A stretch of 64,000 nucleotides of DNA from Gilliamella apicola (GTDB lineage Bacteria; Pseudomonadota; Gammaproteobacteria; Enterobacterales; Orbaceae), in the NCBI RefSeq assembly GCF_000599985.1, contig NZ_CP007445.1, positions 620,001-684,000 of the forward strand, given 5' to 3'. Shown here in pieces: positions 9,598 through 19,675 of the stretch (position 1 is the first letter of the stretch; every line of letters starts with the position of its first letter). The position numbers and the translations under genes were made by a program. Below the pieces are notes generated by a model. It was not told the DNA's origin. It worked only from the letters and a program-made list of their open reading frames with translations, and searched no databases.

Positions 9598-9641
9598 TAA
9601 GTCAATGCTAACTTACATAATATTAAGTGAACACTGACTTA
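9598..9641. terminator. Possible bidirectional terminator between convergent genes
   Basis: TAAGTCA at 9598-9604 pairs with TGACTTA at 9635-9641, and a second nested dyad (ACTTA/TAAGT) lies inside. It falls between the end of the iron cluster and the convergent maf gene. The stem is weak, so this is tentative. Confidence 0.3.
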
Positions 9642-9659
9642 TCTATTTTACCTTACTTA

Positions 9660-10241
9660 TTAAAGCAATAAGGGATTACAACCCATTTCAATCATTATTT
9701 TATTAAGCTTCAACAGCGGTAATCCGATTAATGAATTAATATCATCACCCTCTAACTTATCAAACAGCGTTATACCTAGCTCATCACATTTAAAACTGCC
9801 TGCACATTGTAGTGGCATCTCTTTAGCGATATAGGCATCGATTTCAGAACAACTTAGTTGCCGAAAGGTGACTTTAAACGGTTCACAAAGAGTGGTAGAT
9901 TGACCCGAGTGGGTGTTAATAACCGTCATCCCTGTATAAAAATAAAATGTTTTGCCACTGCTATTGGCAAGTTGTTTGCGAGCATTTTCAATAGTATGTG
10001 GTTTGCAAACAATTTTTCCCTCTAAAACGCCTACTTGATCTGAGCCAATGATTAAGCTATCTGGATATTTATCGACTAATGATTGCGCTTTGAGATTCGC
10101 TAGACGTACAACTAACTGCTCAGCAGACTCACCCGCAAGCGGCGTTTCGTCACAAATAGGCGGAACACATTCAAAAGGGATAGCGAATTTCTCAAGTACT
10201 TTTTTACGTGATAGCGATGTTGACGCTAAAATGATTCTCAT
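9660..10241 (-). CDS. Maf/YceF-type nucleotide pyrophosphatase
   Basis: A 193-residue Maf protein. It opens with ILASTSLSRKKVLEKF and contains DETP, SDQVGVLEGKI, FYTGMTV and a late CAGSFKCDELGITLFDKLEG segment. These features match the YceF branch, which hydrolyses 7-methyl-GTP in E. coli, better than the dTTP/UTP-specific YhdE branch. The protein removes modified nucleotides from the cytoplasmic pool. Its ATG overlaps the stop of the upstream acetyltransferase gene (ATGA), so the two are translationally coupled. The subfamily assignment rests on overall resemblance only. Confidence 0.85.
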   Translation of the reverse strand: MRIILASTSLSRKKVLEKFAIPFECVPPICDETPLAGESAEQLVVRLANLKAQSLVDKYPDSLIIGSDQVGVLEGKIVCKPHTIENARKQLANSSGKTFYFYTGMTVINTHSGQSTTLCEPFKVTFRQLSCSEIDAYIAKEMPLQCAGSFKCDELGITLFDKLEGDDINSLIGLPLLKLNKIMIEMGCNPLLL

Positions 10242-10648
10242 ATTGATTTATCTCTTAAAATCCAAGCGGAAGGATGGGCATTAAATCCGATATGTCCATA
10301 ATAATCAACTGCACTTGGAGCAGCCAGTAAGGTTATCGAGCAATTTTCATGAGTATTCTTTTTTACTTCTTTAATTAATTGTTTACCAATACCTTGTTTT
10401 TGATAATCCTCATCCACAGCAAGATCCGCCAAATAAGTTATATATACAAAATCCGTTAAACAACGCGCTATACCAATTAATTTATCATTATGCCACGCGG
10501 TTATAACTAAGTTAGCATTATCTAACATAGCTTTAAATCGTGTTGGATCGGTAAGAGGTCGGCGCTCGCCTAGTGAACAGTGACGATAAAGCGCAATAGC
10601 CTCTTCAAGTTCTGGTTTGATGTCAGAACGGTAAATAATACTACTCAT
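10238..10648 (-). CDS. GNAT-family N-acetyltransferase
   Basis: A 136-residue GNAT protein. The acetyl-CoA binding segment is DYQKQGIGKQLI (motif Q/R-x-x-G-x-G/A), and the late AAPSAVDYYGHIGF segment is a conserved GNAT strand-helix element. The start at 10648 is preferred because GGAG lies about eight bases upstream; an in-frame ATG at 10687 would add 13 residues without a better site. It is followed by the Maf gene with a four-base overlap. The acetyl acceptor is unknown. Confidence 0.8.
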   Translation of the reverse strand: MSSIIYRSDIKPELEEAIALYRHCSLGERRPLTDPTRFKAMLDNANLVITAWHNDKLIGIARCLTDFVYITYLADLAVDEDYQKQGIGKQLIKEVKKNTHENCSITLLAAPSAVDYYGHIGFNAHPSAWILRDKSI

Positions 10649-10872
10649 GGTGATCTCCGTCATGAAATGAGTAAAAAATGGTTTCATTTTTCTAAATTGG
10701 TTTTAGGATATTATAGTAAGCATCAACTAACTTAACTATTAAAAATAAATAAAAAATAAATCCAAAATGAGTATTATAATGATCAAATATCGTGATCCTT
10801 AAACCATATGACTGTTAGACCGTATTGTCAAAGATCATTTATCAGGTTTTATTTAGCGAGGGAGGTAGTTTT

Positions 10873-11301
10873 ATGTATAACAAGATTTTAGTACCGATTG
10901 ATGTGCTTGAAGATGAGTTAACCCAAAAAGTCATCCCACATGTCGAATGTTTGGCAAAATTATCAAATGCCGAGGTGGTCTTCTTCCATACCTTGCCAGT
11001 AGCGTCAGCGATTGTGAACGCTTACTCATTTGGTTTTGATGAATTTAAAGATAAGGCAACAGTACAAACTGAACAGTGGTTACATAAGTTAATGGCTTCT
11101 ATTAATTTACCTCAAGAAAAATTGTCGTTTTCTATTGCGTTTGGTAATCCAAGGGATGAAATTCTTCATATTGCGGAAGAATTAAAACCCGACTTAATTA
11201 TATTAGGATCACGTCGCCCTAATATTACCACTCACTTACTGGGATCGAATGCGGCTGGTGTAGTCCGTAGCGCGCAAACTTCAGTTTTAGTCGTTCGATA
11301 G
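10873..11301 (+). CDS. Universal stress protein, UspA family
   Basis: A 142-residue single-domain Usp protein beginning MYNKILVPIDV, with the ATP-binding motif spread over LGSRRPNITTHLLGSNAAGVV and the terminal strand TSVLVVR. The motif G-x2-G-x9-G-S/T is only partly kept, but the length and both end strands are typical. The start at 10873 is used because GGGAGG precedes it closely; an upstream in-frame ATG at 10825 lacks such a site. It is monocistronic, and a hairpin follows it before the convergent rlmL gene. Confidence 0.88.
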   Translation: MYNKILVPIDVLEDELTQKVIPHVECLAKLSNAEVVFFHTLPVASAIVNAYSFGFDEFKDKATVQTEQWLHKLMASINLPQEKLSFSIAFGNPRDEILHIAEELKPDLIILGSRRPNITTHLLGSNAAGVVRSAQTSVLVVR

Positions 11302-11328
11302 TTTCTAAATTTATTCTTTAAACTATAG

Positions 11329-11349
11329 CGAGGAGCGAATAACTCCTCG
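11329..11349. terminator. Hairpin between convergent usp and rlmL genes
   Basis: CGAGGAG and CTCCTCG form a perfect seven-base stem with a seven-base loop, 28 bases after the usp stop. There is no U-run on the plus strand, so termination may be weak or bidirectional. Confidence 0.4.
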
Positions 11350-11393
11350 TAAATAATTTGTCGTTTAATGCTCTTAGTAAATAATCCAAAATC

Positions 11394-11411
11394 CATATCA
11401 ATACAATCTAT
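11394..11411. repeat. Short dispersed repeat, copy 1
   Basis: CATATCAATACAATCTAT here recurs at 13804-13821 with a single mismatch. Both copies are noncoding and lie on either side of rlmL. The function is unknown and the match is short. Confidence 0.35.
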
Positions 11412-11430
11412 GCAGATGGACGACATGCTT

Positions 11431-13551
11431 TTATTTTTGGTGTTGGACAATAAAACAGCAGTGAATTTGCTTATTACGTTTAAAGTCCAAAGATAACGTT
11501 TTATTAGTGATATCTTGATAAGTCAATCCAAGGTTTTGCATACCAACGTTATCCATTTTAAAACCACGTTTATTGTTCGAAAACACAATAATGCCATTTG
11601 GTTTTAATAATCGTTTTAAATTCGCCATTATTTTTAAATGATCACGTTGAACATCAAAAGTATCACTCATCCTTTTAGAATTTGAAAATGTAGGTGGATC
11701 AATAAAGATTAGATCGAACTGATCATCACTATGTTCTAAATACAATAAACAATCAGCTTGAATTAAGCGATGCTGTCTACCCGTTAATCCATTTTGTTTT
11801 AGATTACGATCGGCCCATTGTAAATAAGTGCGTGACATATCAACCGTCGTAGTTGACTTAGCACCGCCTAGACCCGCATAAACCGTTGCACTACCGGTAT
11901 AAGCAAATAGATTTAGAAAATCCTTACCTGCACTCATTTCACCAATCATCTTGCGCGCTAAACGATGATCTAAAAACAGCCCTGTATCTAAATAATCGGT
12001 CACATTTACCCAAAACTGAGTTTTGCGTTTATTAATGGCATACTCATGCACCAAAAAGTAATCCTGTTTTTGGCTCAATTTTTGATATTGCTGTTTGCCT
12101 TTCTGCTTTTCACGCGTTTTTAAAACTAATTGATCGGCAGTGAGTTCTAGCACTGACATAGTGGCGTTAATAATATCAAATAGCCGTTGACGAGTTTTTT
12201 GTGGATCGATATTTTTAGGCGCTGCATATTCCTGTACTACTACTTTATCTTTATAACGATCGATAGCAACATTATATTCAGGTAAATCGGCGTCATAAAG
12301 GCGATAACACTCTAGTTGTTCTTGTGCAGCCCATTTTTCAAGTTTCTGTTTATTTTTTCGTAAACGATTAGCAAAATCAGCCGCTGGCAATATTGGTGTG
12401 CTGACTTGTTCGCTAGATCGTTGTGCAATAGTATAATTTTTTTGTACACAATCTAACGGACCATTCTTCGCTTTAAATTGTCTTTCTGCACGCATTTGTA
12501 AACAGTCTAACAATTGAGGTGCGCCACTAAATAACGAAAGTCGCCAGCCACCAAAATATTGCTTAATTTGACGACCAAGCGCTGTGTGCAGGGCAACAAG
12601 AGCAGGCTCACTTTCTAATCTTTCGCCATAAGGTGGATTACTAATTATTGTACCTGTTACATCATTAGGCAGTGGATTGGTTAACTGCGTTACATCTTGT
12701 AATGCAAATGTAATCAAATCGCCTACACCCGCCTGAATGGCATTTTGTTTTGCTCGCTCTAACACCACGGTATTATTGTCGTAACCGATAAATGGTATAT
12801 TTGGTTTGCTAATATTGTGTTTAGCGGCAAATAATAATTCATTCCAAAGTATTGGATTAAAGCCTTTCCAAGCAAAGAATCCCCAATGTTTACGCAATAA
12901 ACCCGGTGGAATTTTAGCGGCGATCATCGCTGCTTCAATTAGCAGTGTTCCCGAACCACACATAGGATCGATTAATGGCGTGTCCATCTGCCAGCCTGAT
13001 CGCATAATAATTGCAGCAGCTAAGTTTTCTTTCAATGGCGCTTGCCCAGTTTGCTGACGATAACCACGTTGATGCAAACTGTTACCACTTAAATCTAACG
13101 AAAGTGTTACACGGTTTTTATTTAAATAAGCATGAATACGAACATCAGGATCTTGCTTAGCCACATTAGGGCGCTCGTTAGTATGACGAGAGAAGTGATC
13201 AACAATCGCATCTTTAATTTTGAGTGCACCATATTGGCTATTACGGATAAAATCGTTTACACCAACAAAATTAATCACAAAGGAATTATCAACTGCAAAA
13301 ATATCTGGCCATTTAATATTAAAAACGCACGAATAGAGATCTAAATCACTATAAATATCAAACTCAGCAATTGGCAACAAAATACGTGATGCCAGACGCG
13401 ACCATAATAATGATTGATATAATGTCTTTTCATCCGCATCAAAAAAGACACCCCCTTGAGCAATTTTACAATCGATCGAACCTAACTCTTCTAACTCTTT
13501 TTTCAATAACTCTTCAAGCCCGCGTGACGTGCTGGCAAATAGTGTTTTCAT
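11431..13551 (-). CDS. rlmL: 23S rRNA methyltransferase RlmKL (m2G2445 / m7G2069)
   Basis: A 706-residue bifunctional enzyme. The N-terminal part begins [20 protein letters not shown] and contains the THUMP domain, followed by a first Rossmann methyltransferase with [13 protein letters not shown] [14 protein letters not shown] and the catalytic NPPYGER. The C-terminal methyltransferase carries [14 protein letters not shown] and DPPTFSNS. The order matches E. coli RlmL, with the N2-guanine activity first and the N7 activity second. The ATG at 13551 aligns with the family start; an upstream in-frame ATG would add 11 unmatched residues. Confidence 0.95.
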   Translation of the reverse strand: MKTLFASTSRGLEELLKKELEELGSIDCKIAQGGVFFDADEKTLYQSLLWSRLASRILLPIAEFDIYSDLDLYSCVFNIKWPDIFAVDNSFVINFVGVNDFIRNSQYGALKIKDAIVDHFSRHTNERPNVAKQDPDVRIHAYLNKNRVTLSLDLSGNSLHQRGYRQQTGQAPLKENLAAAIIMRSGWQMDTPLIDPMCGSGTLLIEAAMIAAKIPPGLLRKHWGFFAWKGFNPILWNELLFAAKHNISKPNIPFIGYDNNTVVLERAKQNAIQAGVGDLITFALQDVTQLTNPLPNDVTGTIISNPPYGERLESEPALVALHTALGRQIKQYFGGWRLSLFSGAPQLLDCLQMRAERQFKAKNGPLDCVQKNYTIAQRSSEQVSTPILPAADFANRLRKNKQKLEKWAAQEQLECYRLYDADLPEYNVAIDRYKDKVVVQEYAAPKNIDPQKTRQRLFDIINATMSVLELTADQLVLKTREKQKGKQQYQKLSQKQDYFLVHEYAINKRKTQFWVNVTDYLDTGLFLDHRLARKMIGEMSAGKDFLNLFAYTGSATVYAGLGGAKSTTTVDMSRTYLQWADRNLKQNGLTGRQHRLIQADCLLYLEHSDDQFDLIFIDPPTFSNSKRMSDTFDVQRDHLKIMANLKRLLKPNGIIVFSNNKRGFKMDNVGMQNLGLTYQDITNKTLSLDFKRNKQIHCCFIVQHQK

Positions 13552-13583
13552 GCATAATCCACTTAACAATAAAATTGAATGCA

Positions 13584-13647
13584 TTATAGCGAGTTATTTT
13601 TATTGTGGGAAATAAAGGATAATCCTTTTTAGGTGTTGAGGATTTTT
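13584..13647 (+). repeat. Left copy of direct repeat bracketing the metallopeptidase T6SS island
   Basis: It contains TTATAGCGAGTTATTTT (13584-13600), GGAAATAAAGGA (13608-13619) and TTGAGGATTTTT (13636-13647). The same three blocks occur in the same order at 28371-28426, just beyond the last gene of the island. The first block is identical over 17 bases. Confidence 0.7.
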
Positions 13648-13667
13648 GAGTGTAAAAGCAGTAAATT

Positions 13668-13695
13668 TTGTAAAAAATATTCAGGAGTCTATATC
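13668..13695 (-). repeat. 28-bp inverted repeat, left copy
   Basis: Read on the minus strand this matches 28483-28510 at 27 of 28 positions. The core TCCTGAATATTTTTTACA is identical in both copies and also at 52460-52477. The two copies therefore face each other across the island. Confidence 0.7.
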
Positions 13696-13803
13696 GTCTT
13701 GTTGTGATGTTTGCTGTATTTTATCTTTAATGTATATTGCCAAATGTTAACCACTACTAATGACAAGTTTTTAGTTTTATAATTTTATTAAATAACTTAA
13801 ATT

Positions 13804-13821
13804 CATATCAATACGATCTAT
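13804..13821. repeat. Short dispersed repeat, copy 2
   Basis: CATATCAATACGATCTAT differs from the copy at 11394-11411 at one position. It is noncoding and AT-rich. Confidence 0.35.
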
Positions 13822-14088
13822 TATAAGTTGTGTTTATTATTAACATTAATTTAAGATGTGTTTATAAATCATTACATTTCTAAATAATTGATTAATATAT
13901 TTATATTAACAATGAAAATCCGCATTAATAACTCAGTTTAATCATTATCTACAATTAATAAAACTTAATAAAAAAATAATTGACTCGTTCAAAAAAAGTA
14001 CTTAGTTTATATATCTAAGATTATCGTTAATAAATATCTGTGTTTTTGAAAAAGATCAATTTTTCTATCATAAATTAAGGATTGAAGT

Positions 14089-16503
14089 ATGAGCACAATG
14101 GAACAACTCAGCGATAGCTTAACTTCGCTTTCAGGGCAATTATCACACAATAACTATTCATTGTCAGTTGATGGCTCCGACGCATTATCAAGCATTTCTG
14201 TTGTATCAATTAAAGGTCAAGAGCGGTTAAATGAACCTTGGCAATATCAGATAGATTTCACCAGCGAAGATAAGCAAATTTCAATTGCATCCATGCTTAG
14301 TCAAGCTGCCTCTCTGACTTTTCATCCTAACCAATCTCCGTTACAAGTAACACAAATCAGATCATTAGATAATATTGCCAAAACAAGAAAGCTTTACGGA
14401 ATAATCACAGAATTTAGTTTGGTCTCAATTAGCGAAGATGAAGCGCGTTATCGAGTCAAACTTGAACCTCGTATGGCATTACTTGCAAATCATCACCAAA
14501 GTGCCATTTTTCAAAATAAGAATGTCATCGATGTGGTCGATGAAGTATTGCGAAATCACAATTTTATCGGTATTGATTTTCGTTTTGAATTAAAAGAAAG
14601 CTATCCTGTACGAGAATTTATTACGCAATGGCAAGAGAGTGATTTAAATTTTATTCAGCGTTTGCTGGCAGATGTTGGTCTCTACTTTTACTTTGAAACG
14701 CACCCAGAGCATCATTGTGATGTAATAGTAATAAGTGATTATGAAAAAGGGTATGCTGATGGTGGTAGAGTGATTATAAAGCAACCAAGCGGACTCAATG
14801 ACCATCTTCGCCACAGTATCTGGGATTTACAATTTAGCAGTAAAACTAAACCAAGTCAGGTCAGTGTTAACGATTATAACTATCGGATGTCGGACAGTGA
14901 TCTTTACAGTAGTGACAACAGTCAACCGAAAGATATGACAATGCGAGGCGAAGACTATCGGTATGAAGAGCATCACAAAATCGAAGGTGATATACAAACA
15001 GTCGAAAGTGGCAATTGGTATGCGCGTATTCGGCATCAACATTATGTAAGCGAACAATTTATTCTAACTGGACAATGTAATGCTTATGAGTTAACTCCGG
15101 GAAAGTTAGTGACTATAGCAGATTGCCCTATAGCCGAAATTAAAGATGGTGTGGTGATTGTTGCAACCGAATGTTATGGTGACCGAACGGAATCTTACCA
15201 AACCCGCTTTACTGCTATCCCTTATGATGCTCTTAAACCGTATCGCCCGGCACCATTACCGTGGCCACAAGTGAGTGGTACCTTACCAGCCCGAGTGACC
15301 AGTAAAGATGATGATACGTACGGTTATATTGATACGCAGGGTCGTTACCGAATTAAATTTAATTTTGATTTAAAAAATTGGCAAAAAGGTGAGGAAAGTT
15401 TATGGGTCAGACTGGCAAAACCATATGCCGGCGATACTTATGGCTTTCACTTTCCTTTGATAGATTCAACAGAAGTTGCAGTTGCATTCACCAATGGTAA
15501 TCCAGACCGCCCGTATATAGCTCATGCCATGCATGACAGCAGTCATCCTGATCATGTTACGACAATCAATAAACACCGTAATGTGATACGCACACCAGCG
15601 AATAATAAACTGAGAATGGACGATAAACGTGGTCAGGAGCATATTAAACTGGCAACGGAATATGGTAAAACCCAACTCAATTTGGGGCATTTGGTGGACA
15701 GTGAAAAAACGAAACGAGGAGAAGGTTTCGAGCTACGTACCGATGAGTGGGGCGCAATATCGGCAGAAAAAGGAATTTATATTACAACCGAAACTGAATC
15801 AAAAGCAAAAGGTAAACAACTGGATATGGAAGGTGCAAAGATCCAGCTTAGTAATGCGCTTTCTATTGTTCAATCATTGCAAAAAGTTGTAGAAAATTCA
15901 AATGGTCATTCAGCCGATATCGAAAGCCAAACCGAACTTAAAAATACTCTTACAGAACTTAACGAAAGTGGAATAGTGGGTTATGCCCAAGAAGGCATTG
16001 GTTTGACGAGCCCGAAAAATATTCAATTATCGACTGGCAAAAATATTTCAATCATTGCTGAGAATAACACAGAGATTAGTGTAATTAAAAAGATTACATT
16101 GGCGGCCGGTGAAGCATTAAGCTTTTTTGCTCACAAAATGGGAATAAAGCTTTTTGCATCTAAGGGGAAAGTTGAAATACAAGCTCAAAATGATGAACTT
16201 TCGCTTATGGCTAAAGATGAAATACAAATTAATAGTGTTGATAACTCAATAACTTTGACCGCCCCTCGTGATATTACGTTAATCAGTGGTGGCTCTTATA
16301 TTAAGATAAATGGTGAAGGAATAGAACTCGGTACACCAGGAAATGTAGTCATAAAATCTGCTGCGTTCCAAAAAATGGGACCAGCAAGTATGAATGTAAA
16401 TACTCAGGAAGCTCATTTTATGGATATGCCTCCGATATCTTTGTGCGTAGAGTGTTTAAAACGTGCTGCTCGTAATGCCAACTCCATGTTGGAGATAAGT
16501 TGA
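14089..16503 (+). CDS. vgrG: T6SS spike protein VgrG (TssI), first copy
   Basis: An 804-residue spike protein. The N-terminal third is the gp27-like hub domain (VRE/REFITQWQESDLNFIQRLLADVGLYF), followed by an OB-fold gp5-like domain (ARVTSKDDDTYGYIDTQGRYRIKF) and a long C-terminal beta-helical part with DUF2345-like repeats ending near KSAAFQKMGPA. A short tail containing CVECLKRAARNAN follows and could be the cargo attachment region. AAGGAT lies eight bases upstream of the start. Its stop overlaps the adaptor gene. The second half is nearly identical to the VgrG at 53 kb, while the ends differ, as expected if the ends dictate cargo. Confidence 0.95.
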   Translation: MSTMEQLSDSLTSLSGQLSHNNYSLSVDGSDALSSISVVSIKGQERLNEPWQYQIDFTSEDKQISIASMLSQAASLTFHPNQSPLQVTQIRSLDNIAKTRKLYGIITEFSLVSISEDEARYRVKLEPRMALLANHHQSAIFQNKNVIDVVDEVLRNHNFIGIDFRFELKESYPVREFITQWQESDLNFIQRLLADVGLYFYFETHPEHHCDVIVISDYEKGYADGGRVIIKQPSGLNDHLRHSIWDLQFSSKTKPSQVSVNDYNYRMSDSDLYSSDNSQPKDMTMRGEDYRYEEHHKIEGDIQTVESGNWYARIRHQHYVSEQFILTGQCNAYELTPGKLVTIADCPIAEIKDGVVIVATECYGDRTESYQTRFTAIPYDALKPYRPAPLPWPQVSGTLPARVTSKDDDTYGYIDTQGRYRIKFNFDLKNWQKGEESLWVRLAKPYAGDTYGFHFPLIDSTEVAVAFTNGNPDRPYIAHAMHDSSHPDHVTTINKHRNVIRTPANNKLRMDDKRGQEHIKLATEYGKTQLNLGHLVDSEKTKRGEGFELRTDEWGAISAEKGIYITTETESKAKGKQLDMEGAKIQLSNALSIVQSLQKVVENSNGHSADIESQTELKNTLTELNESGIVGYAQEGIGLTSPKNIQLSTGKNISIIAENNTEISVIKKITLAAGEALSFFAHKMGIKLFASKGKVEIQAQNDELSLMAKDEIQINSVDNSITLTAPRDITLISGGSYIKINGEGIELGTPGNVVIKSAAFQKMGPASMNVNTQEAHFMDMPPISLCVECLKRAARNANSMLEIS

Positions 16504-17060
16504 TGACAACACCTAAAACATCACTACCACAGTTTTCAATAACTGAAAATATACCTGAATCAATAAATGGAGAATTAGGTCATAGACATGAGGATGAACC
16601 TGTTTATTGCTATGCCATCGTTGATTGCGCTCATTTTGATGCGTGCTTTTATAAAATGTTTATTAAAAATCCTAATATAACAAGTTATCCATTACTTGCT
16701 GATACTCCTTATTCTAAATCATCCGAGGCAGGGCCACTATTAGTAAAAATAGAACCAGATAGAGAAGAGAATCAAGATATTATTAATGAGATTTTATTCG
16801 CTCAAGAAGAGAAACCGTCAGTACTTTGGTTTTGGAGTAAACTCCCTTTTTTAGTTTTGAAACAATATTTGAAAGAACTACTCTTTGCTGAAAATCAAGA
16901 TGGGAAAAAATATTTTTTAAGATTCTATGACCCACGATGTTTTATTGATATGTTGGAAATATTCAAAGCTGACAATAATATCGATAGATATCTCAAAAAA
17001 ATAGAGTGTTGGGCATATTATTTAGATAGTCAATATTATTATATTAATAAGGATAGTTGA
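16503..17060 (+). CDS. DUF4123 T6SS effector adaptor/chaperone
   Basis: A 185-residue DUF4123 protein. Typical elements are YCYAIVDCA near the start, EAGPLLVKI in the middle, SVLWFWSKLPFLVLKQYLKELL, and KKYFLRFYDPRCFIDML near the end. DUF4123 proteins load specific effectors onto VgrG. The start at 16503 gives a TGATG overlap with the vgrG stop, and GGAG at 16491-16494 is well placed. A TTG one codon upstream is less likely. Its position directly after vgrG implies that it serves the cargo genes downstream. Confidence 0.88.
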   Translation: MTTPKTSLPQFSITENIPESINGELGHRHEDEPVYCYAIVDCAHFDACFYKMFIKNPNITSYPLLADTPYSKSSEAGPLLVKIEPDREENQDIINEILFAQEEKPSVLWFWSKLPFLVLKQYLKELLFAENQDGKKYFLRFYDPRCFIDMLEIFKADNNIDRYLKKIECWAYYLDSQYYYINKDS

Positions 17061-17061
17061 T

Positions 17062-17895
17062 ATGGCTCTGAAAATTGATGATAAAATAGACAGCATTTTA
17101 AAAAAACAGGCAATAGATCTCTATTTGGATAAATTAGTTAAACATTGCCATGGACATTATCCGTACTTAAAAGAAAAAATAGATTATCATCAACTAAAAA
17201 AAATATTAAGTTCATGTTTAACTATCACAAAAGAGATCGGATTTAATCAAGAAGATACCACTCGATTTTATATCGATTTGCTCATTTTGTTTGGTATTGA
17301 GTTTATCCATGATCCCCAATATCGTTGGGCAAAAAAAATTTTAGATGACTATCAAGATTTTACTGAAGTTACTCAAGCAGAAGAACTTTACTTTAAAGCT
17401 ATACCTTTTTTAGAAGGAGCTTATGGTAAAGACTTATCTAAAAAGAATGAAGTATTTAAAAAACTAGATGATTATTTAAAATCACAATCCACCAATTATG
17501 TCTTTTCAAAAGAGAAGAGTTTGTTAGATAAATCAGCCATAAAAAACCAAGTAATTACAGCTTTGAATGGAATTGTTCAAGCAAAATTTCAGATTACTGA
17601 ATCTGAAGATTTTGAACATCTATTTTCATTTGGTATTGATCGAGCCCAAAATCATCTTCTTATGAATCATCCCACAGAAATTGCAGCAGCAATCATCTTG
17701 ATGTTTATATTTGGAAGTCATTTTGATCAAGATCCATTTTTATCAGGCGAACTAATAGACAATACTCAATTAGCACCACAAACAATATACGATGAAAGTA
17801 TTAACTTTAATTCAATTTACCATCGTTTTTGCCATCAGTTCCCGTGGTTACCTAGTTTGATTGAAATGAATATAAATAAACAAGAATCAATATGA
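17062..17895 (+). CDS. Helical T6SS-island accessory protein with internal repeat
   Basis: A 277-residue predicted cytosolic, mostly helical protein of unknown function. It begins one base after the DUF4123 stop. A pattern recurs: LLILFGIEFIHDPQYRWAKK around residues 70-90 and IILMFIFGSHFDQDPFLSGE around 212-232 both follow hydrophobic-FG-x2-F-x2-DP. This suggests two copies of one helical module. No signal peptide or catalytic motif is visible. It could be a second adaptor that helps load the metallopeptidase-like effectors; this rests on position only. Confidence 0.6.
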   Translation: MALKIDDKIDSILKKQAIDLYLDKLVKHCHGHYPYLKEKIDYHQLKKILSSCLTITKEIGFNQEDTTRFYIDLLILFGIEFIHDPQYRWAKKILDDYQDFTEVTQAEELYFKAIPFLEGAYGKDLSKKNEVFKKLDDYLKSQSTNYVFSKEKSLLDKSAIKNQVITALNGIVQAKFQITESEDFEHLFSFGIDRAQNHLLMNHPTEIAAAIILMFIFGSHFDQDPFLSGELIDNTQLAPQTIYDESINFNSIYHRFCHQFPWLPSLIEMNINKQESI

Positions 17896-17996
17896 TTTTA
17901 AAGGAAATAATATATCACTATTTTGCTGTTTAAAACGAGTTTAACTCATTTTTATATCATATTTATTATTGAAAATAATTAAAAAGGAATTGAGAT

Positions 17997-19445
17997 ATGG
18001 CAGTATGTAATTTTCCCCAAACTAGCCCACCAATAGGTCAGGCCTCAACCTCTTGCTTGCGAAAATTTACCATCCATTTTAGGAGACCAGATAAACTTAA
18101 GCAAAATCATAATGCTCCTTATAAAGGTGAGTATGGTTTTGATTGGTTACGTGATGAGTATATTTATCCGATTGAAATGGTTTATTTTGACGAAGTTATT
18201 AACTCACAAAATCCAGTACCTATAAATACATATATTGAATTATGCAAAGAACATAAAAAACTTAAAAACGCATATCTGAGTGATAGTTGTAAGCCACATG
18301 GTCAAGATTATTACCCTGCTTGGCTCTCTATTTTTGCTTGTAATGTACAAGGAAAGAATTCAAATGCAGGTTCACAAATCCACCAAGCTGGCGTTTATTT
18401 AGATCTGCAACTTGATGAAATTGATGAAATAATCTCTGATGGTACAGAGATTATCTTTAAACCTAGTAAGCCATGTCTAAAAATCACTCCAGACAAGATT
18501 TCTATTTCGGAATTTTTGCTGAATTCGAAAAAAAAACGAACACTTGATAGTAAAAATAATCAACCACAAATTTATTATTATCTGCTAGAGAATGCCGTTA
18601 AAATTGTGTGTCAAGGAGATACGCTAAAGCAACACGAGAAAATAAGGGTATTTGCCAAACTTGGTTCGGATGAATATGAGGTTGGTCAATTAAATATCTA
18701 TAAAAACGACAAAATATGTAAAGCCAATCTTTTCGTGATTAATGTTATTACAGAACATGACTACAATAATAATAAAATCATGCCACCATCACCCCCATCA
18801 TTAAAGTATATATTAAACAACCAATCCTTTAATCAAGCTTTAATAAACGTAGAAATTAAAGTAATTGAAGATTTTGATTTATATGCATTAAAGGTAAAAA
18901 CCCAAGATCAGGATATTATAAATTTATTGAATTATATCGCTCAACCATATGCAAATCTAGATCCAGGACTGATACTTAATGAACTTAATAAATTATATGA
19001 CAGATATGGAAAAAATCGTCCTAAAGATCCAACAAAACCTAATCAATTTTTAGGAATCAATGATCATGGGCATAAAAATACTTATCTTCTATTAACGGGC
19101 ATTAAAATCAGAAACGGCGATTCAAGAGGATATTCTACAATAAGCAATTATGCTTTTAAACATTCTTGTGTAATTTATCATCATTTTACTAATGATGATA
19201 TAACTATTCCTCATGAGATAGCACATACATTTTCTTTACCTCACACATTTGAACGTTTTGCTGGACCAGAATTTTATCCTTTTCACAAAGGATACACAGA
19301 TAACTATATGGATTATCCAAATTATCTTGATAAGGCAAAACACGATGCAGCTAATAAATATCAAAATAAAACTTACTCTTTTTGTAAATGGCAATGGGAT
19401 GAGATGAGAAAGGATGAAAGTCTTGAAAATAATGAAAAGAAATAA
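17997..19445 (+). CDS. Metzincin-like zinc metallopeptidase, putative T6SS effector, paralogue 1
   Basis: A 482-residue protein with no signal peptide. The N-terminal region (MAVCNFPQTSPPIGQASTSC, then GEYGFDWLRDEYIYPIE) is shared by all four paralogues and may be the delivery domain. A middle beta-rich segment contains KIVCQGDTLKQHEKIRVFAK. The C-terminal catalytic region carries HEIAH at 406-410 with a third histidine at 416 (HExxHxxxxxH), then M438 in NYMDY as a likely Met-turn. In metzincins the eighth motif position is usually glycine; here it is serine. It follows the adaptor genes and appears to lack an intact immunity gene. Secretion and target are inferred. Confidence 0.75.
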   Translation: MAVCNFPQTSPPIGQASTSCLRKFTIHFRRPDKLKQNHNAPYKGEYGFDWLRDEYIYPIEMVYFDEVINSQNPVPINTYIELCKEHKKLKNAYLSDSCKPHGQDYYPAWLSIFACNVQGKNSNAGSQIHQAGVYLDLQLDEIDEIISDGTEIIFKPSKPCLKITPDKISISEFLLNSKKKRTLDSKNNQPQIYYYLLENAVKIVCQGDTLKQHEKIRVFAKLGSDEYEVGQLNIYKNDKICKANLFVINVITEHDYNNNKIMPPSPPSLKYILNNQSFNQALINVEIKVIEDFDLYALKVKTQDQDIINLLNYIAQPYANLDPGLILNELNKLYDRYGKNRPKDPTKPNQFLGINDHGHKNTYLLLTGIKIRNGDSRGYSTISNYAFKHSCVIYHHFTNDDITIPHEIAHTFSLPHTFERFAGPEFYPFHKGYTDNYMDYPNYLDKAKHDAANKYQNKTYSFCKWQWDEMRKDESLENNEKK

Positions 19446-19448
19446 GTA

Positions 19449-19541
19449 ATGAATTTTAATTTATTATCTGATTTATTTATATTGTTATTATCAAACTTTA
19501 ATCAAAGAGTAAAATATCTTGTAGCTAGGTTATTTTATTGA
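19449..19541 (+). pseudogene. Possible remnant of a periplasmic immunity gene (signal-peptide end only)
   Basis: Thirty codons starting four bases after the effector stop. The sequence MNFNLLSDLFILLLS resembles MNFKRFFYSFFIMLLLS of the intact immunity protein at 21250. Similarity is lost afterwards. It is short and hydrophobic, so coincidence is possible. Confidence 0.3.
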
Positions 19542-19675
19542 ATCAAGATATATCTATTTACCTACGAGAGTTAATAAAACACAATTAGAAATCTGTTTTA
19601 TAAATAGTTGATACAATATCAGGAATTTTATATTGCTTATATCGTTCATCATAATGAAATTAAAGAATATCAACA

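Larger units (their letters stand above)
13552..14088. other. AT-rich divergent intergenic region carrying the left island repeats
   Basis: About 540 bases between divergent rlmL and vgrG. It holds the left copies of two repeats that recur after the island at 28.4 kb (see 13584-13647 and 13668-13695), plus the second copy of the short repeat at 13804-13821. The promoters for both genes must lie here, but no strong -35/-10 pair is distinct enough to call. No open reading frame is credible. Confidence 0.6.

Noticed and set aside
11232..11450. Minus-strand 72-codon frame after rlmL
   Set aside because: It spans the usp/rlmL convergent hairpin and overlaps both genes, with no family resemblance.
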